From Streptomyces geranii (GTDB taxonomy: Bacteria > Actinomycetota > Actinomycetes > Streptomycetales > Streptomycetaceae): 48,680 bases of DNA. The stretch spans positions 1 to 48,680 of the forward strand of contig NZ_PJME01000063.1 of assembly GCF_002954775.1 (NCBI RefSeq). Direction: 5' to 3'. The notes below the pieces were generated by a model. It made no database searches. It was not told the DNA's origin and saw nothing but the letters and a program-made list of their open reading frames with translations. A program made the translations under genes and the position numbers. Below, piece after piece: positions 31,199-39,589 of the stretch (its first letter is position 1; each line of letters begins with the position of its first letter).

Positions 31199-31801
31199 TC
31201 AGCCGGCCACGTCCACGTGCACGTTGAAGCGCACGCCGTTGATCTTCACCAGCAGGTTGCCCTGGACCTGGCGTGTGTCCAGCGTGGCGCCGACGTTCCC
31301 CTTGCCCAACGCGGCCTTGTCCTGCGGGGGATGGCTCACGAACTCCGTGAACACCCCGGCGCCGCCGGCGTACGTGGCGATCTCGGTCCAGAGGGCGCGC
31401 AGGGCGTCGTAGTTGGTCGGGGACATCTTCTTCTTGCCGCCGAGCCCCAGAGCGAGGTTCACGCGCTCGCCGCCCACGTAGGCGTCGGCGCAGAGTTTCA
31501 GGGCCGTGTGGGCGAGGGTCTCGTTCAGCTCGGGATCCCCCGTGATCGTGTCCAGCAGGTTGTCGGTGTCGGCGGTGAGGGCCAACTTGCGCTTGGACTT
31601 CGCCACGCCTCCGGCGATGTCGAGCATGTCCTGCTGGATCGTCCTCTCGGCGTCCTCCAAGCCGAAGTTCCCGTCGCAGGCGATGTCGATGGTGGTCTCC
31701 CACTTCTTCGTGGTGATCCACTCCGGGTCGAAGCCGAGGTCGGCGCAGTACTTGGTGAGGTGGGTGTTGGCTTGTTCGCGGCTCTGGGCGATGGTGGGCA
31801 C
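31199..31801 (-). CDS. Unrecognised 200-residue protein
   Basis: 200 residues from GTG 31801, supported by GGAGG 6 bases upstream. No family recognised. Sequence: Gln/Glu/His-rich start MPTIAQSREQANTHLTKYCA, acidic helical middle (AERTIQQDMLDIAGGVAKSK, TADTDNLLDTITGDPELNET), ALGLGGKKKMSPTNYDALRA, and a beta-rich end NLLVKINGVRFNVHVDVAG. It looks like a soluble structural or effector-type protein; no signal peptide. Lies in accessory DNA, 114 bases downstream of the DUF397 gene, with its own terminator. Confidence 0.65.
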   Translation of the reverse strand: MPTIAQSREQANTHLTKYCADLGFDPEWITTKKWETTIDIACDGNFGLEDAERTIQQDMLDIAGGVAKSKRKLALTADTDNLLDTITGDPELNETLAHTALKLCADAYVGGERVNLALGLGGKKKMSPTNYDALRALWTEIATYAGGAGVFTEFVSHPPQDKAALGKGNVGATLDTRQVQGNLLVKINGVRFNVHVDVAG

Positions 31802-31915
31802 CGTGAACCTCCTCCAGGCGGTCGGTTGGTGCCCAAGCTCGCAGCGCGGGGGCGGGTCGTCACCGGGTAGCGCATGTTCCGGTGGCAAATACGCCCGATG
31901 AGGTCGGCAGTCGGT

Positions 31916-32125
31916 TCAGCCCTGCTTGAGGCTCCCTACGAACGCCGTCCAGGCACCCGCCCGGAACGCGAGCTTCGGCCCCCGGCGGTTCTTGGAATCC
32001 CTGATGGGCACGAGGGTGGGGTGGCCGGCGGCGACTTCGAGGCAGTCGCCGCCGTCGCCTGCGCTGTACGTCGACTTGTACCAGGTGGCCGAACTCAGGT
32101 CGTACTCACGGGTGCTGTTCTTCAT
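31916..32125 (-). CDS. DUF397 protein
   Basis: 69 residues from ATG 32125. STREYDLSSATWYKSTYSAG, DGGDCLEVA and IRDSKNRRGPKLAF with W in AGAWTAFVGSL are the DUF397 consensus. Its start overlaps the end of the upstream XRE gene by 20 bases. Pairs like this (WhiJ/BldB/AbaA type) are widespread in Streptomyces; the DUF397 member is thought to modulate the XRE regulator, possibly as a toxin-antitoxin-like unit. Confidence 0.92.
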   Translation of the reverse strand: MKNSTREYDLSSATWYKSTYSAGDGGDCLEVAAGHPTLVPIRDSKNRRGPKLAFRAGAWTAFVGSLKQG

Positions 32126-32948
32126 GCTCGTAATCCTGCGCCACGGCCTCGATGAGGGCCAGTGAATCCTGAGGCGAGAGTGCCGCCGCCTGGAGCAGGC
32201 TGAACGTGAGGCTGTGGCGGGCGACCTTGGCCGGGTCGTCGATCAACTTCCCTGTGTCCAGCCCTTCGACGAAGCAGAGCGGGGGAGCGTCCGTGAACTC
32301 CATGAGCTTCAGGGAGCCGCCCATCGCGGCGTGTGCCCCGGCACTGAACGGCAGCACCTGCACGATGATCCGGTGACGGCGTGCCATGTCCACCACATGG
32401 CGAAGCGCCTTCGCCATCGTTGCTGCTCCGCCGACCGCCCGACGGAGCGCTGCTTCGTCCAGGATCGTCCAAAACAACGGGGTTGTTGGATCGTCGAGGA
32501 GGCGAGTGCGTTCCACGCGGATCGCCACCAGTTCCTCGATCTCGGACTCCGGGGCCAGCGGCCGGTAGGTGCGGAACAACGCCGCCGCGTATTCCGGCGT
32601 TTGCAGCAGGCCGGGGATCAGCAGCGGGAGGTAGTGCCTGATCGTCGTTGCGATCGCCTCCGCCTCCGCTGCCTCCGTGAAGTTCTCGGGGTATTTCGAC
32701 TTGGCGAGCGCTGCGCAGTTGCGCTCGAAGAAGTCCTTGGTGTCCAGCATCTTGTCGAACTGGATGGCGTACTCGTGCATCATCCGCCTTGTACCGGCCT
32801 CCAGTTGGCCGATGAACGAACCGCTGACGAACAACGGTCGGCCCAGTTGGTCCTGGCTCATGCCCGCCGCCTCGCGGGCGTGGCGCAGCTCCGCGCCGAG
32901 GAAGGCCCGGGGTGAGGAGGCCGGGTCGAGGTCCTTCGGTCCTGCCAT
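32106..32948 (-). CDS. XRE family regulator with DUF5753
   Basis: 280 residues from ATG 32948, with AGGGAG 8 bases upstream. N-terminal HTH (LGAELRHAREAAGMSQDQLG, FVSGSFIGQLEAGTRRM) followed by the DUF5753 ligand-type domain (HYLPLLIPGLLQTPEYAAAL, ILDEAALRRAVGG, IIVQVLPFSAGAHAAMGGSL). WhiJ-like architecture. Translationally coupled to DUF397. Divergent from two small genes across an inverted repeat that it may bind. Confidence 0.93.
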   Translation of the reverse strand: MAGPKDLDPASSPRAFLGAELRHAREAAGMSQDQLGRPLFVSGSFIGQLEAGTRRMMHEYAIQFDKMLDTKDFFERNCAALAKSKYPENFTEAAEAEAIATTIRHYLPLLIPGLLQTPEYAAALFRTYRPLAPESEIEELVAIRVERTRLLDDPTTPLFWTILDEAALRRAVGGAATMAKALRHVVDMARRHRIIVQVLPFSAGAHAAMGGSLKLMEFTDAPPLCFVEGLDTGKLIDDPAKVARHSLTFSLLQAAALSPQDSLALIEAVAQDYEHEEQHP

Positions 32949-33018
32949 GGCAGCAACTCCCTGTCGCACACATGGGGTTGTTGGGATTCCGCTTCTGGCC
33001 AGGTTAGACACGTACCCG

Positions 33019-33053
33019 CCACTCTGTGTGGAGAACGCGAACACTCAGAGTGG
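33019..33053. promoter_or_regulatory. Inverted repeat between XRE and the divergent small genes
   Basis: 12-base arms CCACTCTGTGTG and CACTCAGAGTGG (one mismatch) around an 11-base spacer. It lies 71 bases before the XRE start and 15 before the divergent ATG 33068, so it could serve both promoters. Confidence 0.5.
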
Positions 33054-33067
33054 AGAGGTGCGGACGG

Positions 33068-33280
33068 ATGCAGACGACCGACGAAGTGGTGATCCGGTTG
33101 CGGGCGGCGTTGAGGGAGGTCGGCGTCGCCCTGCCGTCGCTGGGCGTCGACCCGGTGACCGGCGCCAGCGACGAACCCTTCGCGCTGGTGCGCCTCGGGC
33201 GCTGCAACGTCCGTACGGCGACCCGGCTGGCCGAGGTGCTGGAGGGCGTGACGGTGGGCGTCGGCGGCGACGGTGAGTGA
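33068..33280 (+). CDS. Small conserved-looking protein
   Basis: 70 residues from ATG 33068 (MQTTDEVVIRLRAALREVGV). I recall short Streptomyces proteins of this layout (residue pattern SLGVDPVTGA then LVRLGRCNVRTATRLAEVLE) beside XRE/DUF5753 regulators. Function unknown. Overlaps the next gene by 8 bases, so both are probably one unit. Confidence 0.6.
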   Translation: MQTTDEVVIRLRAALREVGVALPSLGVDPVTGASDEPFALVRLGRCNVRTATRLAEVLEGVTVGVGGDGE

Positions 33281-33476
33281 GGTGTCGTACGCCCTTGATG
33301 TGCGCGACGGGCGGATCGGCGAGGTCATGGGGCGCGAGGGCGGGTACGTACAGCTGCGGCCCATCGGTGGGGGGTGCGAGTGGGACTGTCCGCCGGAGGC
33401 GTTGGGGGAGGCGGCGCCGGGGGAGGTGCTGCGGGCGCGGGTGCGGCGGGTGAACCGGGAGGGGCGGCTGCCCTGA
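33273..33476 (+). CDS. Small hypothetical protein
   Basis: 67 residues from GTG 33273 (MSEVSYALDVRDGRIGEVMG), overlapping the end of the preceding gene. It reads like an SH3-like barrel: GYVQLRPIGGGCEWDCPPEA and EVLRARVRRVNREG. No family name is certain. Probably co-expressed with the 70-residue protein. Confidence 0.6.
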   Translation: MSEVSYALDVRDGRIGEVMGREGGYVQLRPIGGGCEWDCPPEALGEAAPGEVLRARVRRVNREGRLP

Positions 33477-33491
33477 GTGATTTGGACACCA

Positions 33492-33520
33492 CTATCAGTG
33501 GAATCCATGCATACTGGTAG
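33492..33520. promoter_or_regulatory. Candidate operator of the VapBC-like genes
   Basis: Arms CTATCAGT and ACTGGTAG (7 of 8 pairs) centred 42 bases before the antitoxin ATG; an inner CCACT-ATC-AGTGG is perfect. Fits VapBC-type autoregulation. Confidence 0.45.
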
Positions 33521-33547
33521 AAGGGAATTGTGTGTCTGGAGGATGCC

Positions 33548-33754
33548 ATGTCGCGTACCATGATCGACCTCGATGATGCACTCATTGCCGAGGCCGCGGA
33601 AATACTGGGCACCACGACCAAGCGAGCCACGGTGAACGGTGCCTTGGCGGAGTTCGTGGCGGCGGCGAAGCGGCAGCGGTTCATGGACATGCTGGAGGAC
33701 GGGGTCTTCAGCGACCTCGGGGATCCGGAAGTGATGGCGAAGGCGTGGCGGTAA
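33548..33754 (+). CDS. vapB: VapB-like antitoxin
   Basis: 68 residues from ATG 33548 behind GGAGG. MSRTMIDLDDALIAEAAEIL then TTTKRATVNGALAEFVAAAK is the VapB ribbon-helix-helix pattern; FMDMLEDGVFSDLGDPEVMA is the toxin-binding tail. Stop overlaps the toxin start. Confidence 0.9.
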   Translation: MSRTMIDLDDALIAEAAEILGTTTKRATVNGALAEFVAAAKRQRFMDMLEDGVFSDLGDPEVMAKAWR

Positions 33755-34164
33755 AGCGGTATCTCGTCGACAAGAGCGTGTGGGCGCGTACCGGAAACCC
33801 GTCGGTCAGGGCTGTGCTGATGCCGTTGGTGCAGCGGGGGCTGCTGGCGACGTGCGCTGTTGTCGACCTTGAGATCCTGTTCAGCGCTCGGAACGGGGAG
33901 GAGCACGCGGCGGGACGGTCGGTCCGCAAGGGTTTCGAGTGGCTGCCGCTCACCGACGAGATCGGCGCTCGGGCCATCGAGGTCCAAGGACTGCTGGCGG
34001 AGAAGGGCATGCACCGCGAGGTGTCCATCCCGGACCTGCTGATCGCCGCCACGGCTGAGCGGCACGGGGTGACGGTGCTGCACTACGACGGCGACTTCGA
34101 GCGCATCGCCGAGATCACCGGGCAGCCCGTCGAGTGGGTCGTGGAGCGTGGGTCCGTGCCCTGA
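33745..34164 (+). CDS. vapC: VapC-like PIN-domain ribonuclease toxin
   Basis: 139 residues from GTG 33745, overlapping the antitoxin by 10 bases. PIN acidic residues: Asp9 (YLVDKSVWAR), Glu43 (VVDLEILFSARN), Asp97 (SIPDLLIAATA) and Asp115/117 (HYDGDFERI). Normally cuts tRNA or other RNA when VapB is degraded. Complete and apparently functional. Confidence 0.92.
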   Translation: MAVKRYLVDKSVWARTGNPSVRAVLMPLVQRGLLATCAVVDLEILFSARNGEEHAAGRSVRKGFEWLPLTDEIGARAIEVQGLLAEKGMHREVSIPDLLIAATAERHGVTVLHYDGDFERIAEITGQPVEWVVERGSVP

Positions 34165-34190
34165 GCGGGGCTGCTTCGGTCAGTGACTCG

Positions 34191-34940
34191 TCACGGCGCG
34201 GGGATTCGGGCGTGGACCTCCCGGAGCACGTTCCGGATCGCCGTGCGGAAGATCTCTGCCTGGTGGTCGCCGAGGAAGTCCGTGTGGCCGAAGACCTCCA
34301 GGATGACCAGGCCGTGCAGTTGGCCCCACGCGATGAGGAAGAGTGTCGTCGCGGCGGGTGGCAGGGCCCTTTCCGGGGTGTCCGCCGGCATCTGGTCCAG
34401 GTGGGCCCGGAGTGCCGGTGAGAGTGGGGGCAGGTCGGCCCCGGTGAGCTGGGCCGTGGTGTAGCCGGCGAACAGTTCGCGCTGGAAGGTCGCCGCCATC
34501 CGGCGTACCGCCTGGGTCGTCGGGCCGTCCTCGGGGGCCTCGTAGTACCGCAACGGCGTGCCGTAGAGGAGCTGGAACCGCTCGGGGTTGTCGATGGCCC
34601 AGCGGCGGTAGCCCTCGGCCGCGGCCAGCGCGCCCGGCAGCGGTGTGCCGTCCGCTTCGGAAACCCCGGTGTGCACGGCGGCTTCCACCGCGTCGGCCAG
34701 GTCGTCGTACGCGTTCGTGATCAGCGCCGTGACCAGGGCGTCCCGGCTCGGGAAGTAGTGGTAGAGCGCCTGCACGGTCATGCCCAGGCCGCGGGCGATC
34801 GCGCGCAGGGACAGCGCGTGCGGGCCGTGTTCCGCGAGGTACTCCTCGGCGGCGTCCAGGATCTCCCGCACGGCGGTGGAGCGGCGGCGCTCGCGCAGGG
34901 AGGCGGGTTCGGGCCGGGCAGGGCTCTCGTGTGCGGGCAT
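34191..34940 (-). CDS. TetR family repressor
   Basis: 249 residues from ATG 34940. N-terminal TetR HTH: VREILDAAEEYLAEHGPHAL, LSLRAIARGLGMTVQALYHY then FPSRDALVTALI. The C-terminal domain (LPPLSPALRAHLDQMPADTP, LFLIAWGQLHGLVILEVFG) is of the ligand-binding type seen with WHG/TetR_C families. Divergent from an MMPL exporter across 110 bases, the usual layout of a local repressor and its target. Confidence 0.93.
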   Translation of the reverse strand: MPAHESPARPEPASLRERRRSTAVREILDAAEEYLAEHGPHALSLRAIARGLGMTVQALYHYFPSRDALVTALITNAYDDLADAVEAAVHTGVSEADGTPLPGALAAAEGYRRWAIDNPERFQLLYGTPLRYYEAPEDGPTTQAVRRMAATFQRELFAGYTTAQLTGADLPPLSPALRAHLDQMPADTPERALPPAATTLFLIAWGQLHGLVILEVFGHTDFLGDHQAEIFRTAIRNVLREVHARIPAP

Positions 34941-34975
34941 GAAGAAAATCTAACACTGCCAAATCTTTTTGCCTC
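34941..34975. promoter_or_regulatory. AT-rich operator/promoter region of tetR and mmpL
   Basis: AAATCT occurs twice, 15 bases apart (34946 and 34961), with TAACACTGCCA between. TetR operators in Streptomyces often contain AACACTGTT-like cores. This is the only AT-rich stretch in the divergent gap. Confidence 0.4.
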
Positions 34976-35050
34976 CCGCTAACTTCGGTTGTGGCGCGCG
35001 CCGGTCACCTCTCTTCCTGTCAACTCCCTCCCCCTTCAAGGAGAACGGTC

Positions 35051-37330
35051 ATGTTCGACCGCATAGCCGAGCTGGCGATCCGCCGGTCCCGGCTGGTCCT
35101 CGTCGTCGCCGTCCTGGTCACGGCCCTCATGGGCGCCCTGGGCGCCGGCGCGTTCGGCAAGCTGCTCGGCGGCGGCTTCGACGACCCCGCCTCGCAGTCC
35201 ACCCGTGCCGCGAAGGTCATCGACGAGAGGTTCGGCGGCGAGACGAACCTGGTCCTGCTGGTCCGGGCCCCGGACGGGCCCGTCGACGCCCCGGCCGCCG
35301 AGCGGAGCGGCCGGGAACTCGTCGCCGACCTGCGCGCGGAGAAGAGCCTCGCCAACGTCGTCTCGTACTGGGACACCGACCCCGGCAGCCCGGACCTCCG
35401 CTCCCGGGACGGCCGCGAGGCCATCGTCCTCGCCCATGTGAAGGGCGACGAGACCCAGCAGCAGGAGAACGCCCGCGCCGTCATCGACGCCTACACCGGC
35501 ACGTACGGGAAGAAGGGGGAGGCCCTTGCCGTGCGGGCCGGAGGGGGCGCCGCAGTGGGCGGTGACATGTCGAAGCAGGTCGTCGACGATCTCGTCCTCG
35601 CCGAGGCCATCGCCGTCCCGCTGACCCTCGTACTGCTCCTCTTCGTCTTCGGCAGCGTGGTCGCGGCCCTGCTGCCGCTGGTCATCGCGGTCATCGCCAT
35701 CCTGGGCTCGTTCGCCCAGCTCTCCCTCCTCGGCAGCGTCACCGACGTCTCCGTCTCGGCGACCAACCTCACCACCGCGATGGGCCTCGGCCTGGGCATC
35801 GACTACGCCCTGCTGATGATCAGCCGGTTCCGGGAGCAGCTCGCCACGGGCGCGGGCGTGGAGGACGCGGTACGCCGGACCGTGCACACGGCGGGCCGTA
35901 CCGTCGCGTTCTCCGCCGCGACCGTCGCCGCCGCGCTCGCCGCGCTGCTGGTGTTCCCGCAGTACTTCCTCCGCTCGTTCGGCTACGCCGGGGTCGGCGT
36001 CGTCGCCGTCGCGGCCGTCGGCACGCTGTTCGTGATGCCCGCGCTGTTCGTGGTCCTGGGACACCGGGTCAACAGCGGACGGCTGCCCTGGCTGAAGGAG
36101 GCGCGCACCACCGCTCGTACGTCCGTGTGGGGGCGGCTGGCCCGTACCGTCATGCGGCGGCCCGCGCTCACCGCGCTGCCCGTGCTCGCGGTTCTGCTGG
36201 TCGCGGCGAGTCCGCTGCTCGGCATCACCTTCGGCACCCCCGACGAACGCGTCCTGCCGACCGGCGCCGAGAGCCGCCAGGTCTCCGTGGCCCTGCGCGA
36301 GAACTTCAACGGCAACGACGAGTCCGCCCTCCACGTCGTGATCGACGGGCCGGTGGCGCAGGGGCCCCTGGGCACGTACGCGGCCGAGCTGTCCGGGCTG
36401 GCGGGCGTGGTGCGGGTCGAGAGCAGTGCCGGTATCTATGCGGAGGGACGGAGGTCCGCCGATTCGCCCAGCTCCGCCCTCGGGCGGCCCGGTGCGCAGC
36501 GGATGAGCGTCGTGAGCGACCTGACACCGCGGTCGGACGAGGCGCAGGACCTGGTCCGCGCGGTGCGGGCCGTCGACCCGCCCGCCGGGTCCGACCCGCT
36601 GGTCGGCGGTGTGGACGCCGTACTGGTCGACTCCAAGGACTCGATCAGCGGCCGGCTGCCGCTCGCCGTGGCGCTGGTCGCCCTGACGACCTTCGTCCTG
36701 CTCTTCCTGTTCACGGGGAGCGTGGTCCAGCCCCTGCGCGCGCTGCTCCTGAACGTGATCAGCCTGGGCGCGACCCTCGGCGTCATGACCTGGATCTTCC
36801 AGGACGGCCACTTCTCCTCCCTGCTCGGCTTCTCGGCGCAGCCGATGGAGGTGTCGATGACGGTGCTGATGTTCTGCATCGCCTTCGGCCTGTCCATGGA
36901 CTACGAGGTGTTCGTCACCAGCCGCATCAAGGAACTCCACGACCTGGGCGAGGACAACGAGTCAGCCGTCGCCAACGGCCTCGGCCACACCGGCCGCATC
37001 GTCACGGCGGCGGCCTGCCTGCTGGCCGTGAGCTTCTTCGCCTTCGGCACCTCGAAGATCAGCTTCATGCAGATGTTCGGGCTGGGGAGTGGGCTGGCGA
37101 TCCTCATCGACGCGGTCGCGGTGCGGGGGGTGCTTGTCCCCGCGGCGATGCGGCTGCTGGGCGGCGCCGCCTGGTACGCGCCCGGGTTCCTGCGTGCGGT
37201 GCACGGGCGGTTCGGGCTCAGTGAGGGGGGCGAGGGGGGACCTGCGGCGGCCTCCGTGGCCGCGCCGGGGGACGGGGCGGAGGCCGAGGTGCAGTCTCCG
37301 TACGCGAAGAAGACGACGACCGGGGCTTGA
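35051..37330 (+). CDS. MMPL family RND-type transporter
   Basis: 759 residues from ATG 35051 with AGGAG 7 bases upstream. Layout: TM1 (RRSRLVLVVAVLVTALMGAL), an extracellular loop, five TMs (LAEAIAVPLTLVLLLFVFGS onwards), a cytoplasmic link, then repeated second half with the loop and five TMs up to about residue 725. GLGLGIDYALLMISRFREQL and FCIAFGLSMDYEVFVTSRIK carry the proton-relay Asp residues of MMPL. Probably exports a lipid or small hydrophobic compound. Likely controlled by the divergent TetR. Confidence 0.94.
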   Translation: MFDRIAELAIRRSRLVLVVAVLVTALMGALGAGAFGKLLGGGFDDPASQSTRAAKVIDERFGGETNLVLLVRAPDGPVDAPAAERSGRELVADLRAEKSLANVVSYWDTDPGSPDLRSRDGREAIVLAHVKGDETQQQENARAVIDAYTGTYGKKGEALAVRAGGGAAVGGDMSKQVVDDLVLAEAIAVPLTLVLLLFVFGSVVAALLPLVIAVIAILGSFAQLSLLGSVTDVSVSATNLTTAMGLGLGIDYALLMISRFREQLATGAGVEDAVRRTVHTAGRTVAFSAATVAAALAALLVFPQYFLRSFGYAGVGVVAVAAVGTLFVMPALFVVLGHRVNSGRLPWLKEARTTARTSVWGRLARTVMRRPALTALPVLAVLLVAASPLLGITFGTPDERVLPTGAESRQVSVALRENFNGNDESALHVVIDGPVAQGPLGTYAAELSGLAGVVRVESSAGIYAEGRRSADSPSSALGRPGAQRMSVVSDLTPRSDEAQDLVRAVRAVDPPAGSDPLVGGVDAVLVDSKDSISGRLPLAVALVALTTFVLLFLFTGSVVQPLRALLLNVISLGATLGVMTWIFQDGHFSSLLGFSAQPMEVSMTVLMFCIAFGLSMDYEVFVTSRIKELHDLGEDNESAVANGLGHTGRIVTAAACLLAVSFFAFGTSKISFMQMFGLGSGLAILIDAVAVRGVLVPAAMRLLGGAAWYAPGFLRAVHGRFGLSEGGEGGPAAASVAAPGDGAEAEVQSPYAKKTTTGA

Positions 37331-37416
37331 GCCTCGGGCCGACCAGACCACGCGAGAGGCCCCGGGCGCCGAAGCCAACTCTCAGTTCTCAGCTCTCAGT
37401 TCTCAGGAGTGATGGC

Positions 37417-38346
37417 TCAGGACTCGGGGTTCTCCGCAAGGCGGTCCAGGTGGTTCAGAGGGTCTAGGCGGTCGAGTCTCTTCTTGTGCGCCGGGGGCAG
37501 TTCGACCCGGCGCGCCGCCACGTTCTCCTCCAGGTGCGGGAGCCTCGCCGTGCCCGGGATCGGGAGGATCGCCGGGGAGTGGTGGAGGAGCCAGGCCAGG
37601 GATATCTGGGTCGGGGTGGCGTCGAGTTCGCGGGCGATCGCGGCGATCGTCTCCTGCTCGCCCGTCGAGCCCCACGCCACCGTCCGCCACGGCAGGAACG
37701 CGATGCCCGCCGCCTCGCAGGCCCTGAGCACGGGCTCGTGCTCGCGGTCGAGCAGGTTGTATCTGTTCTGGACGCTCGCGATGTCGACGATCTCGCGGGC
37801 GTCGGCCAGTTCCGCGACCGTCACCTCCGAGAGACCGATCCGGCCGACCTTGCCCGCCGACCTCAATTCCCGCAGCGCGCCCAGCTGTTTGGGGAGCGGG
37901 ACCTCCGGGTCCAGGCGGTGCAGCTGGAGGAGTTCGAGGCGTTCGACGCGCAGTCGGCGCAGGGCCTCGTCGACCTGTGTACGGAGGCTGTCCGGGCGGC
38001 CGTCGTTGCGCCACTCGCCGGACGACGGGGAGCGGGTGAAGCCGACCTTCGTGGTGATCAGCAGGTCGTCCGGGTAGGGGTGCAGGGCCTCGGCGAGGAG
38101 TTCCTCGTTGGCTCCGCCGCCGTAGAGGTGGGCGGTGTCGATGAGGGTGACGCCCAGTTCGACGGCCCGCCGGGCCACGGCGACGGCGTTCGCGCGGTCG
38201 GCGGCCGGTTCGGTGGGCAGGTGCATGGCGCCGAAGCCGAGCCTGTTCACCGTCAGGTCTCCGGCGATACGGAACGTGCCGGATGTGTCGGAGGTGTTGG
38301 ATGCGTCTGAGGTGCCGGATGCGTCGTAGGTGCCGGACGTGCTCAC
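37417..38346 (-). CDS. Aldo/keto reductase
   Basis: 309 residues from GTG 38346, which overlaps the upstream stop as GTGA. TIM-barrel AKR: LGFGAMHLP, TLIDTAHLYGGGANEELLAE (Asp and Tyr), LLITTKVGF (Lys), LELLQLHRLDP (His), YNLLDREHEPVL and AWLLHHSPAILPIPGTARLP. NADPH-dependent reduction of a carbonyl; substrate unknown. The first 24 residues are a repeat of T-S/D-A-S-G/T units encoded by repeated DNA (38283-38345). Confidence 0.93.
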   Translation of the reverse strand: MSTSGTYDASGTSDASNTSDTSGTFRIAGDLTVNRLGFGAMHLPTEPAADRANAVAVARRAVELGVTLIDTAHLYGGGANEELLAEALHPYPDDLLITTKVGFTRSPSSGEWRNDGRPDSLRTQVDEALRRLRVERLELLQLHRLDPEVPLPKQLGALRELRSAGKVGRIGLSEVTVAELADAREIVDIASVQNRYNLLDREHEPVLRACEAAGIAFLPWRTVAWGSTGEQETIAAIARELDATPTQISLAWLLHHSPAILPIPGTARLPHLEENVAARRVELPPAHKKRLDRLDPLNHLDRLAENPES

Positions 38347-38933
38347 AGGTTGCCCATCGGCTCGATGTCCACCTTCACCGGCGTACCCCAGATCCGCAGC
38401 ACTTCGTAGTCGGTGAACTCGTGGACCAGGCGGTAGGCGATTCCGGGGCGGGGGCCGCGGCGCTCGGCGGAGAGGTAGCGCTCGGCCTCCAGGCGGTCGC
38501 GGCGCGGGGTGCCGCAGAGCTGCCAGACCTGGCCGGTCCAGACCTCGGGGAGCCAGCGCTGCTGGGCCTGGGGGCGGTCAGGGCGGATGCCGTACCGGGA
38601 CATCGTGCGCTCGGGGGACGTCGACTCGGGGTCTGAGGGGCGGGACTGCGGGTAGCCGCCGTTCTGCTGGCTGCGGCGGGCGCTGCGGCGGCGCGTCTCG
38701 CAGAGCAGGCACAGGTCGACGGCGTCCTCGTCGACCGGGCCGTTCGGATGCTCGGCGCAGCGGGTCGTGGGCGCCGAGCCGCTCACCGTGTCGTCCAGGA
38801 TCGCCAGGGCCCGCTGGAGGTCGGCCTTGATCTCGTGCAGTTTCGTGTCGGGGGTGTCGGAGCCGAGCGCGTCCCCGTGCTCGCCGAGGACGCGCAGGGC
38901 TCGCCCGAGAGCGGTCAGCTGGGCGTGGTTCAC
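38343..38933 (-). CDS. Hypothetical protein with Cys motif
   Basis: 196 residues from GTG 38933 (MNHAQLTALGRALRVLGEHG). Helical N-terminus; middle part TRCAEHPNGPVDEDAVDLCL then LCETRRR has Cys-His/Cys-x-x-Cys spacing suited to one zinc; C-terminus is acidic/aromatic (IAYRLVHEFTDYEVLRIWGT). No family recognised with confidence. Directly upstream of and coupled to the aldo/keto reductase gene. Confidence 0.65.
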   Translation of the reverse strand: MNHAQLTALGRALRVLGEHGDALGSDTPDTKLHEIKADLQRALAILDDTVSGSAPTTRCAEHPNGPVDEDAVDLCLLCETRRRSARRSQQNGGYPQSRPSDPESTSPERTMSRYGIRPDRPQAQQRWLPEVWTGQVWQLCGTPRRDRLEAERYLSAERRGPRPGIAYRLVHEFTDYEVLRIWGTPVKVDIEPMGNL

Positions 38934-39017
38934 GTAGGTCGTCCCTTCGGCGAGCGGTGTACTGAGCAACACCAACCGTCGCACACGCCACTGACAACGC
39001 GAGTAAGTGCGAGGTGC

Positions 39018-39551
39018 CTACGCCTCGAACTCCGTCAGGTCGATCGCGTGGACGAACAGCTGATGGCCGTACACCGGATGTGTCGTCACCCGTTCCTCAG
39101 TGAGGCCCAGCTTGCGGATGATGTTCTCGGAGGCGTCGTCGCCCGCCCTGCTGACGCTGACCACGCGGTCGAGGCCGCGGTCCTGGAGGGCGAACTCCAG
39201 GGTGGCGTGGGCGGCCTCGGAGGCGTACCCCTGGCCCCAGAACTGCGAGCCGAGCAGCCAGCTGATCGCCACGTCGTCCGCGACCTCCGGCAGGAACCCG
39301 GGCACGAACAGGCCTACGGCGCCCGCCAGTTCACCCGAGGCGAGCAGTTCGACGGCGAAGATGCCGAAGCCCTCCTCGTCCCACTCCTCCTCCCACCGCT
39401 CGATGGTCTCCGCCGTGTACTCCAGGTCGCGTACCGAGCCGTCGTCGATCCAGCGCATGACCTGGGAGTCCGCGTGGATCTCCGAGAGCGGCACGAGGTC
39501 GTCGTCGGTCCAGCGGCGGAGGAGGAGCCGGGGGGTGTGGATCTCGGTCAT
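39018..39551 (-). CDS. GNAT family N-acetyltransferase (RimJ/RimL type)
   Basis: 177 residues from ATG 39551; ATG 39560 would add three. TPRLLLRRWTDDDLVPLSEI, AISWLLGSQFWGQGYASEAA (acetyl-CoA loop), ALQDRGLDRVVSVSRAGDDA and ENIIRKLGLTEE are those of the RimJ/L group acting on protein N-termini or small amines. Substrate unknown. Its stop lies downstream of murQ with 38 bases between. Confidence 0.9.
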   Translation of the reverse strand: MTEIHTPRLLLRRWTDDDLVPLSEIHADSQVMRWIDDGSVRDLEYTAETIERWEEEWDEEGFGIFAVELLASGELAGAVGLFVPGFLPEVADDVAISWLLGSQFWGQGYASEAAHATLEFALQDRGLDRVVSVSRAGDDASENIIRKLGLTEERVTTHPVYGHQLFVHAIDLTEFEA

Positions 39552-39589
39552 GGCGCCCATCCTGCCCGACGGGAGGACGGGCCCACGCA

